Source: Ampelocalamus luodianensis (Eukaryota; Streptophyta; Magnoliopsida; Poales; Poaceae). From it: a stretch of 64,000 bases of DNA. The notes under the pieces are model-generated. The model searched no databases. It had not been told where the DNA came from and saw only the letters and a list, made by a program, of their open reading frames with translations. Every line of letters starts with the position of its first letter. Position 1 is the stretch's first letter. Positions 10,794 to 22,175 of the stretch are shown here, one piece after another. Position numbers and translations under genes: made by a program. The stretch is from NCBI GenBank assembly GCA_036346255.1, contig CM070617.1, forward strand, positions 26,897,080 to 26,961,079, in the 5' to 3' direction.

Positions 10794-11505
10794 TGACAAG
10801 GATTAAAATATCTTTGTATTATCTTTAATACATAACAAAGGACCATACGTCTTCATAGTCATAACCCCTAAGATTCATGACCTCACTGGTTGTAAGGATT
10901 TCAGAGGTTACAGAATGGGTACCCTAGTCGGACAAGGTTCTGAGCCTAGCCTCCGACCAGGGAACTGCTCGTAAAAGGTATGAACTGATATTCGGAACTG
11001 ATTCCAGGTATATTCCCTACCGTGTGACGAATGGAACACATGCGTATATTCCATACCACATGATGTCTCTTTATCCTAAGACACTGATGAACAACCACCA
11101 TACGGTTAAATATCTCACAGACATACAACCGCTGAACGGTTGATGCTCCATCAACCGTCACCTCGCTCCGACTAGTCACGACGCTTCACAACAGACGTCT
11201 TATCCAGAGATAACTGCCACCTCTTCAAGGGCTATTTAAAGATGGAGCATAGACGGAGCAAAGGGGGAGGAGGCCACATCGAATTGAAGCATAGACATTA
11301 GCATCAGATTCATGTTTTAAGCCCGATGTTGTAGCATAGCAAGCATTATTATCAGTGTAAACAGGATTAGTCCACCACCTATTCATAAGACATCCTCTGT
11401 AAAATCCAGTTCATATTAATAAAAGAGCAATCTCATTCTCTCCCCAGAAATTCCGTGTTATTCTCCTCTATTCATTTCATAAGATCGACGTCTCGATCGT
11501 CGACA
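10794..11505 (+). mobile_element. Solo LTR, Tat-lineage Ty3/gypsy
   Basis: It begins TGACAAGGATTAAAA and ends GATCGTCGACA, i.e. TG...CA. It is flanked by a perfect 5-bp duplication ATTGT (10789-10793 and 11506-11510). The body matches the LTRs at 42189, 47863 and 52864, including the CTATTTAAAGATGGA promoter phrase and the ACGGTT segments. No internal domain is present, so it arose by LTR-LTR recombination. Confidence 0.9.
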
Positions 11506-11510
11506 ATTGT

Positions 11511-12002
11511 ATCAATAGATCAAATTAATAAAAGACATGAATTTTCCAAGTCAAGACACAAATGTTAAACTGAGCATGTGCAAGAGGAAAAGAGGATAAT
11601 TGATAGTGGGAAAAGGAAGATAAAACTTTCAACCAATGCATTGAGTAGAAGAACTAAATAAAGACCATAGTTCACTGAGAGACCTATAGCCCATGGAGAC
11701 ATAATTATATTGAGATGTTATGTACTGCTAACATAATTCTATTGTGATACAACTTTCTGATATATGTACATACACTAGTGAATATCTACAATACCTTGAA
11801 GCAAGTACACACATTCTCTATGTTTGAAGCAAGAATAACAAGTCCTCCGATTTATCCATATTGGAGGGAGTTTTTCACATACAAGTAGAGTAGGGTATGC
11901 CAAATTGTCAATGTAGAAGTAGCATATTAAAAGCTTACAAATATCAAACACTCATGTGCCGCCCAAGATTAAGCTGCCCCAAATCAATCTGTCTGGATCT
12001 AG

Positions 12003-12056
<54 letters not shown>

Positions 12057-12859
12057 CTCACCTTGTGGGAAGATGCAGCATGGAGACCAGCGATGGAGAA
12101 GCTTCAGGTCGTCAACGTATGAAAGCGGTGTCGAGTTGTTGAGACGATCGGCCAAGGAAGGAGCGCATCGTTGGGTAGAGATGGGGTCGCCAGAGATAGC
12201 TGACCGGCACCGGAATCTCATGCTTGGAGTTGAAGACGATCAGTGCCGCCGCTACCACCGACGCGCGTTGCTCTCGACTATTGAGGGGGTGCAGAAGGTT
12301 TACCTCGTAGGTTTCTTTGCTCTGCACTAACACTGTAACACACAACACATGCCATATTCCTTCCATGGGCTACAGTCGCGTGTTGGGATCTTACATGACC
12401 CGGAATTACATGCCCATTTAAATCCTGACCCAACCTTGTTTAAAATCAGCCCGACCCTATCCTTACCCTTTTTTATTTTGGCCCAATTAGTATGACCCAA
12501 AGGCAGCCCATTTACAAGCCCAACCCTCTCGCCCTATAAATCCTAGCCCATTAATAGGCCTAGCTGCAATTCCCCTACTGCCTATCGAGATAATCACCCA
12601 ATCGTCCTTATCTTGTCACACCCTATCTCTTGTCTGTCTCCTTCATCAGAGTTATAATTGTTGCCATCCGCGGTGTATCCTCGGCATGCGCCGCTGACTC
12701 AATACTAGGTTGCAATTGCCTTGATTCTAGGACCAGGGTTTGGCGCTAAACCCCAAAGGGGAATAGAAATTGATGGATGAATCTTAAATCAAATCAAAGG
12801 CCAAAGCATTGTTTGATTGAGGTAAGATATTCATAAATTTCCATATTTATTAGGATTTA
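11511..12859. other. Intergenic with (GA)n microsatellite
   Basis: A (GA)n tract of about 46 bases lies at 12006-12052. Open frames running through it produce Arg-Glu repeats and are not credible genes. No other gene signal is seen. Confidence 0.45.
12006..12052. repeat. (GA)n microsatellite
   Basis: An uninterrupted GA dinucleotide run of about 23 units. Confidence 0.95.
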
Positions 12860-13171
12860 GTACATTGTTCGTCCCTCAACTCTTGCCTTAATTTAAAGTT
12901 CGTCCCTGAATTGTAATACCGGATAAAAACGTGTCCTTCAAGTATCAATACCGTATAAAAATCATCATTTATTCCTTTTGAGAGTGGTTTCGTGCCACGT
13001 GTCAGTACTGCGAGCGAGCCACGTGGGTCAAACCTTAGTCAAAACCGCTCTAAAACAGACGAAGAGGTATATTTTGCGCGGTATTGGCAGTTCGAGGACG
13101 TGTTTTAGCCGGTATTACAATTCAGTGATGAAAATTAAACTATGGCAAGAGTTGTGGGACGAACAATGTAC
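12860..13171. mobile_element. MITE, GTACATTGTTCGTCCC termini, TTA TSD
   Basis: The left end GTACATTGTTCGTCCCTCAA and the right end (reverse complement GTACATTGTTCGTCCCACAA) extend as an inverted repeat of about 60 bases. The element is flanked by TTA on both sides (12857-12859 and 13172-13174), as in PIF/Harbinger-type elements. The same terminal family recurs in intron 1 of the phosphoglycerate kinase gene. Confidence 0.7.
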
Positions 13172-13607
13172 TTAATCCTATTTATTATTTACATTTGAGT
13201 TATGTTATTTGTTTTGGTACTAAATAAATATCATGTATTTTTTTTAAAAAAAATAAACAAAATTACTCTCACAGAACAAGATAGCTAAGATTTTTTTTGA
13301 GCATTTAATCCTTAGGATAACAAAAATCATAGACAATATATGTTTAATTATCTATTTGGAATGACTGAACGAGGGAACAAGGCACTCCATTTTTCATTGG
13401 AAAACATAGAAAGATCAGATATTTATTTATTAGGAATATTAATCCTTAAAAACAATTCCTTCTTTCGATGCAAATCTGCTTTAGTAACCAGTTACATACT
13501 CCCTCCGATTACAAAAGAGCAACGTTTTGGGACAAGTGGAGTTAAACTTTCTAAGCTTAGATAGTAAAGCTATCGATAACTTTATGTTTATATTAGAAAC
13601 ATGAAAA

Positions 13608-13610
<3 letters not shown>

Positions 13611-13660
<50 letters not shown>
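13611..13660. repeat. (TA)25 microsatellite
   Basis: An uninterrupted TA dinucleotide run of 50 bases at the left border of the nested MITE. Confidence 0.95.
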
Positions 13661-13662
<2 letters not shown>

Positions 13663-14019
13663 AAAATGGTAGTACTCACAGTCATTACTCCCACCTCTCA
13701 TATACCACTTAAATTGTATGATGATACCTCTTTATCAATTTGAGTATACTCCAATAATGATTATAAGATACCCCAAAGTAAATTTAATGAAAAAAAATCA
13801 TTAAAGTCCACCTTTTATAGAAAAATTTGTGTATATACTTCTTTTATACATGAAAAGGGTATATAGCAAAATAAAGGATTCTAATGAATTTTTTTTAATC
13901 AAGTTGCATTGGAGTATCTTATAATTAGTATTTAAGTATACTGAAAATGATAAAGAGGTATAATATATATGTTTAAGTGGTATATTAAAAGTGAGAGTAT
14001 GTACTCCCAGGAGTACGAA
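13661..14019. mobile_element. Nested MITE with about 100-bp terminal inverted repeats
   Basis: The left arm (ATACCACTTAAATTGTATGA, then TTATAAGATACCCC) pairs with the right arm read in reverse (ATACCACTTAAACATATATA, then TTATAAGATACTCC). It sits directly against the (TA)25 tract. Rice 'Micron' elements are known to target TA microsatellites, so this is a candidate relative, but there is no (TA)n on the right side. Confidence 0.55.
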
Positions 14020-14088
14020 ACACTGATAATGTTTCAGGGCGTGTCGATGTCTAAAACATCACTCTCTTTTTTTTTTTACCGGAGGGAG

Positions 14089-14983
14089 TAACTGCACATG
14101 CTCTCGGCTACTTGTTCAAGGTAAACTAGAAACAACACCATCGACCAACTTAACTATGTAGAACAAAGAAATACACGTACTGAGCACCGTTTGTGATTTA
14201 CTCTTCTAACTGGTGTAACACCTGGGATTGTCCTTTTGAGCCATGTTTTTTCTTCTAATAATGCTACTTTCCCTGATCTGATTGCATGACCTCTAGTCAG
14301 TCTGAGTAATACGGGACGGGACTTGTGGATTGTCGTGTAGTTGTGGCATCGCTAGACGAGAGCATCCGAGCCGCAACGTGCCGCACGATCGAGCTGCTAT
14401 CTCGAGGTACGCAGCAGTTCAGGCGCCGCACGGCGTTGGTGATGCGCTGCATTCACGGCGATTTCACGAGCGCAGCGGCAGGATTTGACGAAGAAAGTTC
14501 ATATATGGGCCTTAAATTCAAGACGGCAAAAACAAGTAGATCGAACAAGCAAAACATACGTGCATATAGAGGCAAGAGTAAATCTCCGTAACTTGTTTGT
14601 TCCTGGATTTTAAGTCTTGTCACATCCGTATACGATGGGGGGCATATATGGTTGGTTCATCAGTTCATCTCTGATCAGGTTTTAGGCATCACCGTATGTG
14701 AGTCCGATTCTACCACGTCCAGATTGTTGGGTGGAGTCAAGCAGAGAATCGGTGTCCTTGCTGTATAAGGCTCACCAAATTTGCACCGATGTATTTAAAA
14801 CTTGTTATGTTTTGGTGGTTTATACTGGTGGACCATGATATGCACCGACTCAATTTGAGACGCACATCCTCCGACATTGCGTAGCAAATGTCACGGTGCG
14901 AACATTGCGTAGCAACCATCGGATTAGAAAGCAAAGGGTGACATCGCGATTTTCAACCATAGCAAAAAATACTGTATCATGGG
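14089..14983. other. Intergenic; segment shared with the MORC upstream region
   Basis: No gene is supported. The segment at about 14440-14525 (GGTGATGCGC, then ATTTCACGAGCGCAGCGG, then GGGCCTTAAATTCAAGA) closely resembles about 23310-23395 upstream of the MORC gene. The copia element has inserted at the right edge. Confidence 0.5.
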
Positions 14984-15244
14984 TGTTAAGAAACCGGGCT
15001 CGGCCAGGAGTCCTGGCCCATGTGGGCACCTCATCCGCCCTAGACTATATATAGGAGGGGGGAGACCCCCCAACCTTTACACACACAATTCATTATGAGA
15101 AGAGCAATAAAGAGAAGCCCGCAGTCCCCTCTCATACCTGTGTTCATCTATTGTTTGTTCTTGTGTTCATGCATTGTTCTTACGATTCATATTTGTCTCA
15201 CGAGGTAATCGCCGGATCGACTCGCCAATGACGGTTCCTCAACA
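14984..15244 (+). repeat. 5' LTR of the copia element
   Basis: Starts TGTTAAGAAACC and ends GGTTCCTCAACA. It contains a TATATATAGG box near 15046 that should drive element transcription. It is followed at once by CGTTATCAGCACGA, the expected position of the tRNA primer-binding site. Confidence 0.92.
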
Positions 15245-17028
15245 CGTTATCAGCACGAACGACTCTCCTCGCATCGAAAAGGTAACCGTCGATGAACGAC
15301 ACTCGTAGATTGAATCGTATTTTCTGGATTGCTTTCAATTCTGCAAATTTGGCTTTCTAGATTGGTTTTCTACGGTGCAAATTCGCTCTAATCTACCGCG
15401 AGCAGACTTGAAGTCGCCGGCACAATGTCGATCGGTAGATTGTATGAAAGAGTGGATGTCGATTGTACCGTAGATTGAAATTGCAAGTTCGTTCTAATCT
15501 ACCGCGAGCCGACTTGAAGTCGCCGGCCATGCCGATGGTAATTGCAGGAACGGTAATTACATTGAATGAACAGTAATTCGAACATGAACAGTAATTGTAT
15601 TGAAAAAATATGGCCTGAAGCCGCCGGCTACCAGCATTGCCCCGAGGCGCCGCCCGCCCGAAGCACCGTCTTCCCACCGGCTTGAAGCCGCCAGGAGCAC
15701 ATGAGCCGCTGCTGTGCGGCCGCCCCCTTCCCCTGCATGGCCGGTGCACAAGAAGAAAAAAGGAGGGGGAGAAGAGGGAAGAAGAAAAGTGGAGGGGATG
15801 AGGCACCGGTCGAACACGGCGCCTACCGGCTTTGGCCGCTCCCCTTTTTGCGCGCCTTGAACCGGCCACCATGCGTGCGCCAGCCGCGCTGCGCTCCACT
15901 TCACCGCCGGCGGCCGGCTCGAAGCCTACGCCGCCGCTGCACCTCTCGGCACCGACACCGCATCACCCAAAGAAAAAAAAAACCAAAACAAAATAAAGGG
16001 AGGATGGGGGCGCCGCCGCAACCCCGCCGGCCCCACGCGCTCCCGCCGGCCCCGATGAGTCACCACCCGTCACCGCCTCAGGCTTTAAGCCGTGCCGCCG
16101 CCCGCAGTGGCATCCCGTCCCCGCGAGGCCGCGCACCGCGACCGCCTACCTACCCGGCTCTCGACGCACTGCGGCACACAACGCCGCCGATGCCGCCACA
16201 CGCCGGCGCCGCCGCTCTCTGCCGCCGTAGCCGCCGCGCCGAGGGCCGCCGTGTTGCCGCGACCTTGTAGCGCCGCGACGAGGCTGGCCTCGCGCCGCCC
16301 GGCCTCGCAAAGGCTGCGCGCGCCAGCGCTCCCACCACCGCCGCCCGACGGGTCCCTCGTGCCCATCGCCCAACCGCCGCCGCTCGGCGCCTCGTGCCCG
16401 TCGCCCACCTCCAGCCGCCGGGACCCGTGCCGAAAACGAGCGCCGCCGCCATCGGTTTTGGGGGAAGACATGGGGAAACCCTAATGCTCTCCCCCTTTGA
16501 ACCAGCCGAAATGGGCCAAGAAGGCTTGGGGGATTGGGCCGTGTGGGCCAAAAAAAAAAAAGCGGCGCATGGACCGTGAAAATCGGCCCGACCAAGAAAA
16601 AAAAATGGGAAAAGAAATAGGAAATCCCGATTTTGCAATAAGATCCTTAAAATTCTGAAAATAACAGGGATCATTGTGCGGGTGAAGAATTTTTGCAAGA
16701 AGGCCCTCGTAGTTCTGAAAATTACGAGATTTTGCTGCGAATAAGAAAAATTTGCGGAAAGGCCCCTGAAAATTGGAAAATTGTGCGCAAATTCTGCTCA
16801 GAATTGAAATTTCGCGTTTTAACCCCTGAAACTTGCAGTTTTCACGAAAAGTCATTTTCCAGTAGAAAAGGACCTCGGGAATTTAAAATTATGCATATTT
16901 TTGAATTTGAAGTATGTTTAACTTTGTTATTATTATTTCCGCAATTTATTTATTGTATTTACTGTTTTGATTATCTGTGATTGTTTATATTGCTTTTAAT
17001 CACTGAAAATAGCAGTAAATCATGAAAA
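15245..17028 (+). other. GC-rich leader of the copia element with repeated CTTGAAGTCGCCGGC motif
   Basis: About 1.8 kb separate the LTR from the gag remnants. A motif of the type GACTTGAAGTCGCCGGC recurs about five times (about 15404, 15509, 15613, 15677, 15913), its core GACTTGAAGTC being a small palindrome. The stretch 15620-16480 is GC-rich with many open frames on both strands that I regard as composition artefacts. The stretch 16620-16900 holds degenerate repeats built on CCCCTGAAAATT / AAAATTTTTGC. Confidence 0.6.
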
Positions 17029-17760
17029 ATGCATAGAAAAATATGGGAACACGAACCTGGAGTTCGAACAGCATTGCGAGAATTTTGCGACTATTTTATG
17101 CAGATTACTAGCAGTAATCCTTTGAACTTTTTGCATGAATATGAAGATGACTGGCATCACGAATCGAATTCGAGAATCGACCAAGATGGTCGTAATTTGT
17201 ACGAAATTTATACGCTCTTCAATTCTGTGGTAATGTAATCACGGATGAGCAGAAGATTGAGAAGACTCTCTACCTTTCACCCGAACGCGGTGCAATCCGC
17301 AAGCAACTATCGTCAAGACGGCTACATTAAGTATGCCAAATTAATTGACATCATGCAAGTTGCAGAAACTCAAGATGATATTCTAAGAAAGAACTTCATC
17401 TCGCAACCACCTAGGAGCGATCTTGCCATGAAGCCACTTCGCTAGCGCTACAGGTGATGAAGCCTCTCACGAATGAGAGGAACAAGAAGGGTAAGGTTGT
17501 GCGTCGCACATTATTGATGTTTTCCAGTCTAAGAAGAAGGGCAAATGATAGCATGAGACATACCTCGCCATTGTAGGCACAGAAGATTCACATCCATTAG
17601 CTGCACTTATGAATATAAACAGCCTAGTAGCAGCCCCATCATCCCTCCTTTGGACATCGCAGCGGCCACAGCCGTAGCTGCCCAAGAGGAGAAGATCGCG
17701 CATGGAGCCGATTTAGGCAGAAGTTCCTGAACACTTCGCCTATTAGATCCAGTGCACGCA
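17029..17760 (+). pseudogene. Copia gag remnant
   Basis: A frame from about 17245 (RRLSTFHPNAVQSASNYRQD, then GYIKYAKLIDIM) resembles the N-terminal gag of a common rice copia group. It ends at a stop after about 66 residues, and the rest of gag is not continuous. A preceding 69-residue frame (17029-17238) is not recognisable. Confidence 0.5.
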
Positions 17761-18549
17761 TTGCACTCGGACCTTTTTATAGAAACTTGCAGTTTGTAAT
17801 TGAAGTAGAATTTTGAATTATTGAATAATGGTTGCAAGCTCTAGGAGAGCAAAGCATCAAATTCTTATTATGAGTCCTGCAAGGCTTATTTTCCCGTCTT
17901 TGTAATAGCAAGTTACGTTCTAATATCTGAAGTATTTTATTTATGTGTTGCTTGTTTTCTGCTACATATTAATAAAGTACATTATATTAGAACGCGTGTG
18001 GCGCCCTATGGAGGAAGTGTGTTTAGCATGTAGCGGCACAACGAATACCATCCTGAGAGAAACAGAAATTTTTCCAATCGATCAGCAAGAATGCTGGTAG
18101 TCTTACGACAGTCGCAGGCAGCGATACTTGTATAATAGGCTCAGGAAGGGCTATAATTATACTCCCAACGGGCACAACTTTGGTCATTGAAGAAGACTTG
18201 TTGTACCCAGAATCGACTAGAATTCTCAAGGATATTTGCGCTAACAGTTTCCATGTAGAAACTGAAGAAGAGTATGGTACAGAATACCTGCTCATTACAA
18301 AGCGTGAAGAAAGTAAAAAAAAAAAAAAATAGAAATAGCATTAGAATATCTTCCTTCATATGAATTTGGGCTATACTACACTAATATTAAGGCACCTGCA
18401 GCCTATACTGCCTTGAAAACCGTATTTAGAAGCTCTGAACTTTTTTTATCTCTGGCATGATAGATTGTGCCGTCTAGGTCTTAGGATGATGAGAAATATA
18501 ATTAACAATTCATAGGGACATAATATGAATATAAAGAATTTCTCAAATC

Positions 18550-19335
18550 AAGAAGATTTTGTGTGCCCCGCATGTGCCACCGGGAAATTAATTACTAGAC
18601 CTTTTGCTCTGAAAGCGAAAGATGAAGTCCCTGCATTCCTGGACCGTATCCAGGGAGACCTTTTGCGGTCCTATATAGCCCCTGTAAGGGTAATTTGAGG
18701 CATTTTATAGTGCTCATCAATGCTTCTTGGGAATGGTCGCACGTATGTTTATTGTCTACGAGAAACCATGCTTTTGCAAAGCCAATCTCGCAGATAATTA
18801 AATTAAAAATATTTTCCCTGATCATCATATGAAGTCCACCTGAATGGACAACGCCGGAGAATGTACTTCGAAAGCATTTGATGATTATTGCACGAAAATG
18901 GGAATTAAAAGTTGAGCATTCTGTACCGCATATCCACACCTAGAATGGACTAGCAGAACTTTGAAGAATTGTAATTTACCAACTACATGTTGGGGACACG
19001 CATCTGCCAGTGCCTCTCATCAATTTTAGACCGTCGGCCTATAACATCCATCCACCTATGCAACTAGCACAAGGGTCAGCACCGAAAACTACTCATCTTC
19101 GCAGGTTTGGTTGCAATGGTTATATACCTATACCACCACCGCAGCGAAATACATTGGGTTTTCTCCGAAAGTCCGAATATACGTTGGTTATGAGACAAAG
19201 ATCCATAATCAAGTATTTGGACTCTATGACTGGAGATTTGCATAATACCCGATTCGCTGATAGTACAATAGATGAGATTAGTTTCCCGTCGTTAGGGGGA
19301 GGAAATCAACCCTTGATAATAATGTCGGGAAATAA
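18550..19335 (+). pseudogene. Copia integrase remnant
   Basis: Begins with a pre-integrase cysteine motif (CPACATGKLITRP) and continues through FLDRIQGDLLRSY. A later piece has RRFGCNGYIPIPPPQRNTLG and SIIKYLDSMTGDLHNTRFAD, ending FPSLGGGNQP. These are the integrase core and its C-terminal flank. Stops and frameshifts break it at about 18690 and again between 18800 and 19000. Confidence 0.75.
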
Positions 19336-19492
19336 TTGAAGTCTAGAAGACATTTGAAGTCCAGAAGATAATTGAAATCTATGCATATGACCCGAGCACT
19401 AGTGAAGCAAATAGAGAAGTCCAGAAGATAATTGCAATCCAGAAGATAATTGAATTGAAGTCTAGAAGACAATTGAAGTCCAGAAGATAATT
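19336..19492 (+). repeat. Minisatellite of about 20-bp GAAGTCCAGAAGATAATT units inside copia pol
   Basis: Seven to eight copies of GAAGTC(C/T)AGAAGA(T/C)AATT-type units, with one interruption (19384-19408), sit between the integrase and reverse transcriptase remnants. Confidence 0.8.
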
Positions 19493-20142
19493 GATTTGCA
19501 AGTATTAGCGAATCAACTGCCAGACTACTTTAGTGATTTGAAGAGCGTGAATAAGTAGCATTTGCCTGCAAGCAATGCACCGGAGAGGGTTGAAATACCA
19601 TTGAAGGTATCCCTAATCCCGTCCAAAGGCCTCAGAATAAAAGGACGAGAACTCCGGTCCCTCGAATCCGAAGTAACCGGGGACGCCTGGTGAAAAAGGA
19701 TAAGAAGGACTTGACACAGCCGATCACCGAAGTGCCCCGAACCAGAAGGGGAGCCAGTTGAGACCTGGCATCAGTATGGAACCTTCAGAAAAGGCATACC
19801 AGAATTGAACATTCCCATGAAGGGAGACATCAGCATGGATGTGTGCGCACACATCGGAGCTGAAAAACTAAAGGGACTTGCCCCGCAATGAAGCAGCGGT
19901 GAGCAAGTAGAAGTATTAAAAGAATCGCCCCTTGAAGAAATAGTTATAAACTTTATGACCTCGGGAGAACCTTTGAATATTACAACAGCCAATGTCGACA
20001 CTTACTTTGCAAAGAAACTTGCCACAATCATCAATCTTGATTCAGAGCCTGCATCGCTCGCTGAATGAAAGAAAATATCAGATTGAGAAGATTGGGAGAA
20101 GGCAATAGAAACTAGATTATTCTCTCCGAATAAAAGAAAGAC

Positions 20143-21120
20143 GTTTGGGCCTGTAAGCCGCACGCCTCCCCTTGTGCACCCCGTAGGGTATAAGTGGGTA
20201 TTTGTTCGAAAGAGAGATGAAAAGAAGCAAGGCTCGTTGTACAAGTTTTCACTGGACATCCAGAAGATGATGATGAAGAAACCTATTCCCCGGTCATGGG
20301 CGGAACTCCCTTTTAAATATTTATCTCAATGGCAGTGAACTTGAAGTTAGAAGTGAAATTGATGGATGGGGTACCAGCATATCTTTATGAAATATTGGAT
20401 TCGGACATTTATATGAAGATACCTGAATGTATCACTGTCCCGAACCAAAACAGAGCAAATAGAAATATGTACAGTGTGAAACTCAAAAAGTCATTGTACG
20501 AACATAAGCAATCAGGCAGAATGTGGTATAATCGCTTGAAGCGACTTTCTATACAAGAAAGGCTACACGAACAATGAGAATAATCTCTGTGTATTTATAC
20601 GACGATCCCAGAATGGATTTAGTATAATCTCAGTGTATGAAGATGATCTGAATATCATCGGAACCCTGAAGGATATTAAGAAAGCAAGCTCTTACCTGGA
20701 GTCGGAGCCCGAAATGAAAGGTTTGGGTAAAACCAAATATTGCTTAGGTTTGCAGCTTGAGCATGCCCCTGAAGGGATATTAGTGCATCTGTCAGCCTAC
20801 ACTCAGAAGGTGTTAGAAAGGTTCGACTTTGCGAAGGCATACCCTTTGAAAGTGCCAATGGTCGGGAGATCTTTGCAGCAAGACAAAGACCCGTATAGAC
20901 CTAAAGAAGAGGGGGAGGAAATCCTGGGACCGGAATTCCCACACTGAAGTGCAATAGAAGCACTAATGTATTTTGCAAACTGTACTAGAACGGACATTGT
21001 ATTTGCCGTGATCCTACTAGCAAGGTATAGTGCAGAACCTACCAAAGGCATTGGCAGGGAATAAAGGACATCTTCTGATACCTCCAAAGAAGCAAAGAAT
21101 TTAGTCTGTTCTACAGAAAG
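20143..21120 (+). pseudogene. Copia reverse transcriptase remnant
   Basis: The piece with VGYKWVFVRKRDEKKQGSLY opens the domain. An apparent deletion follows. Then come SDIYMKIPECITVP, KKSLYEHKQSGRMWYNRLKR and a catalytic-region sequence reading YEDDLNIIGTL where copia enzymes normally have YVDDLNI. GLGKTKYCLGLQLEHAPEGI follows. Stops at about 20577 and 20946 break the frame. The second residue of the catalytic motif differs from the family consensus; both aspartates are kept. Confidence 0.85.
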
Positions 21121-21276
21121 AACCAAGACCTAACTTTGAATGGCAATACAGATGACGGGTACCTGTAGGACCCGCATACAGCCAAATTGCAAACAAGCTA
21201 TGAACTCCTATGTGGTGGAACTGCACTTCCATGGAAATCGTCTGAATAGAGTCTTGTATCGACTTCGACGAACCAC

Positions 21277-21699
21277 TTGGAGATCATAGCATTGTACAAG
21301 GCCTTACAAGAATATGTTTGGCTTCAGCGGATGATTCACCATATCCAGCAATCATGTGGATTGAATACCGCACAAACCCCCACTATTATCTATGAAGATA
21401 ATGCAGCTTGTGTTGCACAAGTGCAGATGGGTTATGTGAAGAGTCCTCTCACAAAGCATATCAACCCCAAGTTCTTCTATACTTATGAATTGCAAAAGAT
21501 GAACGTAATCAAAGTACTGCATACTAAGTCATGTGAGAATCTTGCAGATTTATTCACTAAGTCACTTCCAGCATCTAGCTTTGAAAGGTGCATACGTGGA
21601 ATTGGAATGATGAGACTTAGAAAGTGCGAGAGTCTGGGGAGAACCTTCACGAACTCATTATTAAATCTTGATCATGAAGATCGAGTACCCAAAGAATAA
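21277..21699 (+). pseudogene. Copia RNase H remnant (C-terminal part of pol)
   Basis: A clean 140-residue frame contains the RNase H pieces EIIALYKALQEYVWLQRM, TIIYEDNAACVAQVQMGYVK, SPLTKHINPKFFYTYELQK and CENLADLFTKSLPASSFE, ending in a stop shortly before the polypurine tract. It is the best preserved part of this copy. Confidence 0.85.
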
Positions 21700-21896
21700 A
21701 TCCAGGAGATTAAATAAAATTGGGTGGATTGTACTCTTTTTCCCTTGACGAGTTTTCCTGAAGTTTCTCGGTTAAGGTTTTTAATGAGGCAATTCGTGCA
21801 GCATAGCAGAACATGTTTTCATGTACTCTTTCTCCAAATTTTTCCCACTGGGTTTTTATGGAGTTTTGACGTGGCATGGACATAAAGGATGAGAGC

Positions 21897-21907
21897 CCAA
21901 GGGGGAG
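21897..21907 (+). promoter_or_regulatory. Polypurine tract of the copia element
   Basis: CCAAGGGGGAG lies immediately before the 3' LTR, the expected plus-strand primer. Confidence 0.8.
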
Positions 21908-22170
21908 TGTTAAGAAACCGGGCTCGGCCAGGAGTCCTGGCCCATGTGGGCACCTCATCCGCCCTAGACTATATATAGGAGGGGGGAGACCCCCCAACCT
22001 TTACACACACAATTCATTATGAGAAGAGCAATAAAGAGAAGCCCGCAGTCCCCTCTCATACCTGTGTTCATCTATTGTTTGTTCTTGTGTTCATGCATTG
22101 TTCTTACGATTCTGTATTTGTCTACGAGGTAATCGCTCGGACTGGACTCGCCAGCGACGGTTCCTCAACA
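21908..22170 (+). repeat. 3' LTR of the copia element
   Basis: Starts TGTTAAGAAACC and ends CCTCAACA, followed by the ATGGG duplication. It differs from the 5' LTR by only a few bases, mostly near the 3' end (for example CTCGGACTGGACTCG against CCGGATCGACTCG). Confidence 0.92.
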
Positions 22171-22175
22171 ATGGG

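Larger units (their letters stand above)
13499..14088. mobile_element. Stowaway-like element containing a second nested MITE
   Basis: It starts CTCCCTCCG after TA (13497-13498) and ends CGGAGGGAG before TA (14089-14090), the hallmark of Stowaway (Tc1/mariner) MITEs. The left arm (to about 13610) and right arm (from about 14020) are separated by a (TA)n tract and another inverted-repeat element. Confidence 0.65.
14984..22170 (+). mobile_element. Ty1/copia LTR retrotransposon, decayed, 7.2 kb
   Basis: Two LTRs of about 262 bp are flanked by the perfect 5-bp TSD ATGGG (14979-14983 and 22171-22175). Between them lie a long GC-rich leader, gag remnants (about 17245), integrase remnants (18550-19330), reverse transcriptase (20160-20950) and RNase H (21277-21699), in the copia order integrase before reverse transcriptase. 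Every domain has stops or frameshifts, so the copy cannot move by itself. A polypurine tract AAGGGGGAG abuts the 3' LTR. The LTRs remain very similar, so the insertion is not ancient even though the coding region is degraded. Confidence 0.92.

Noticed and set aside
15393..16698. Long minus-strand and plus-strand frames in the copia leader
   Set aside because: Open through GC-rich composition, Arg/Gly/Ala-rich, no recognisable domain; inside a retrotransposon leader.
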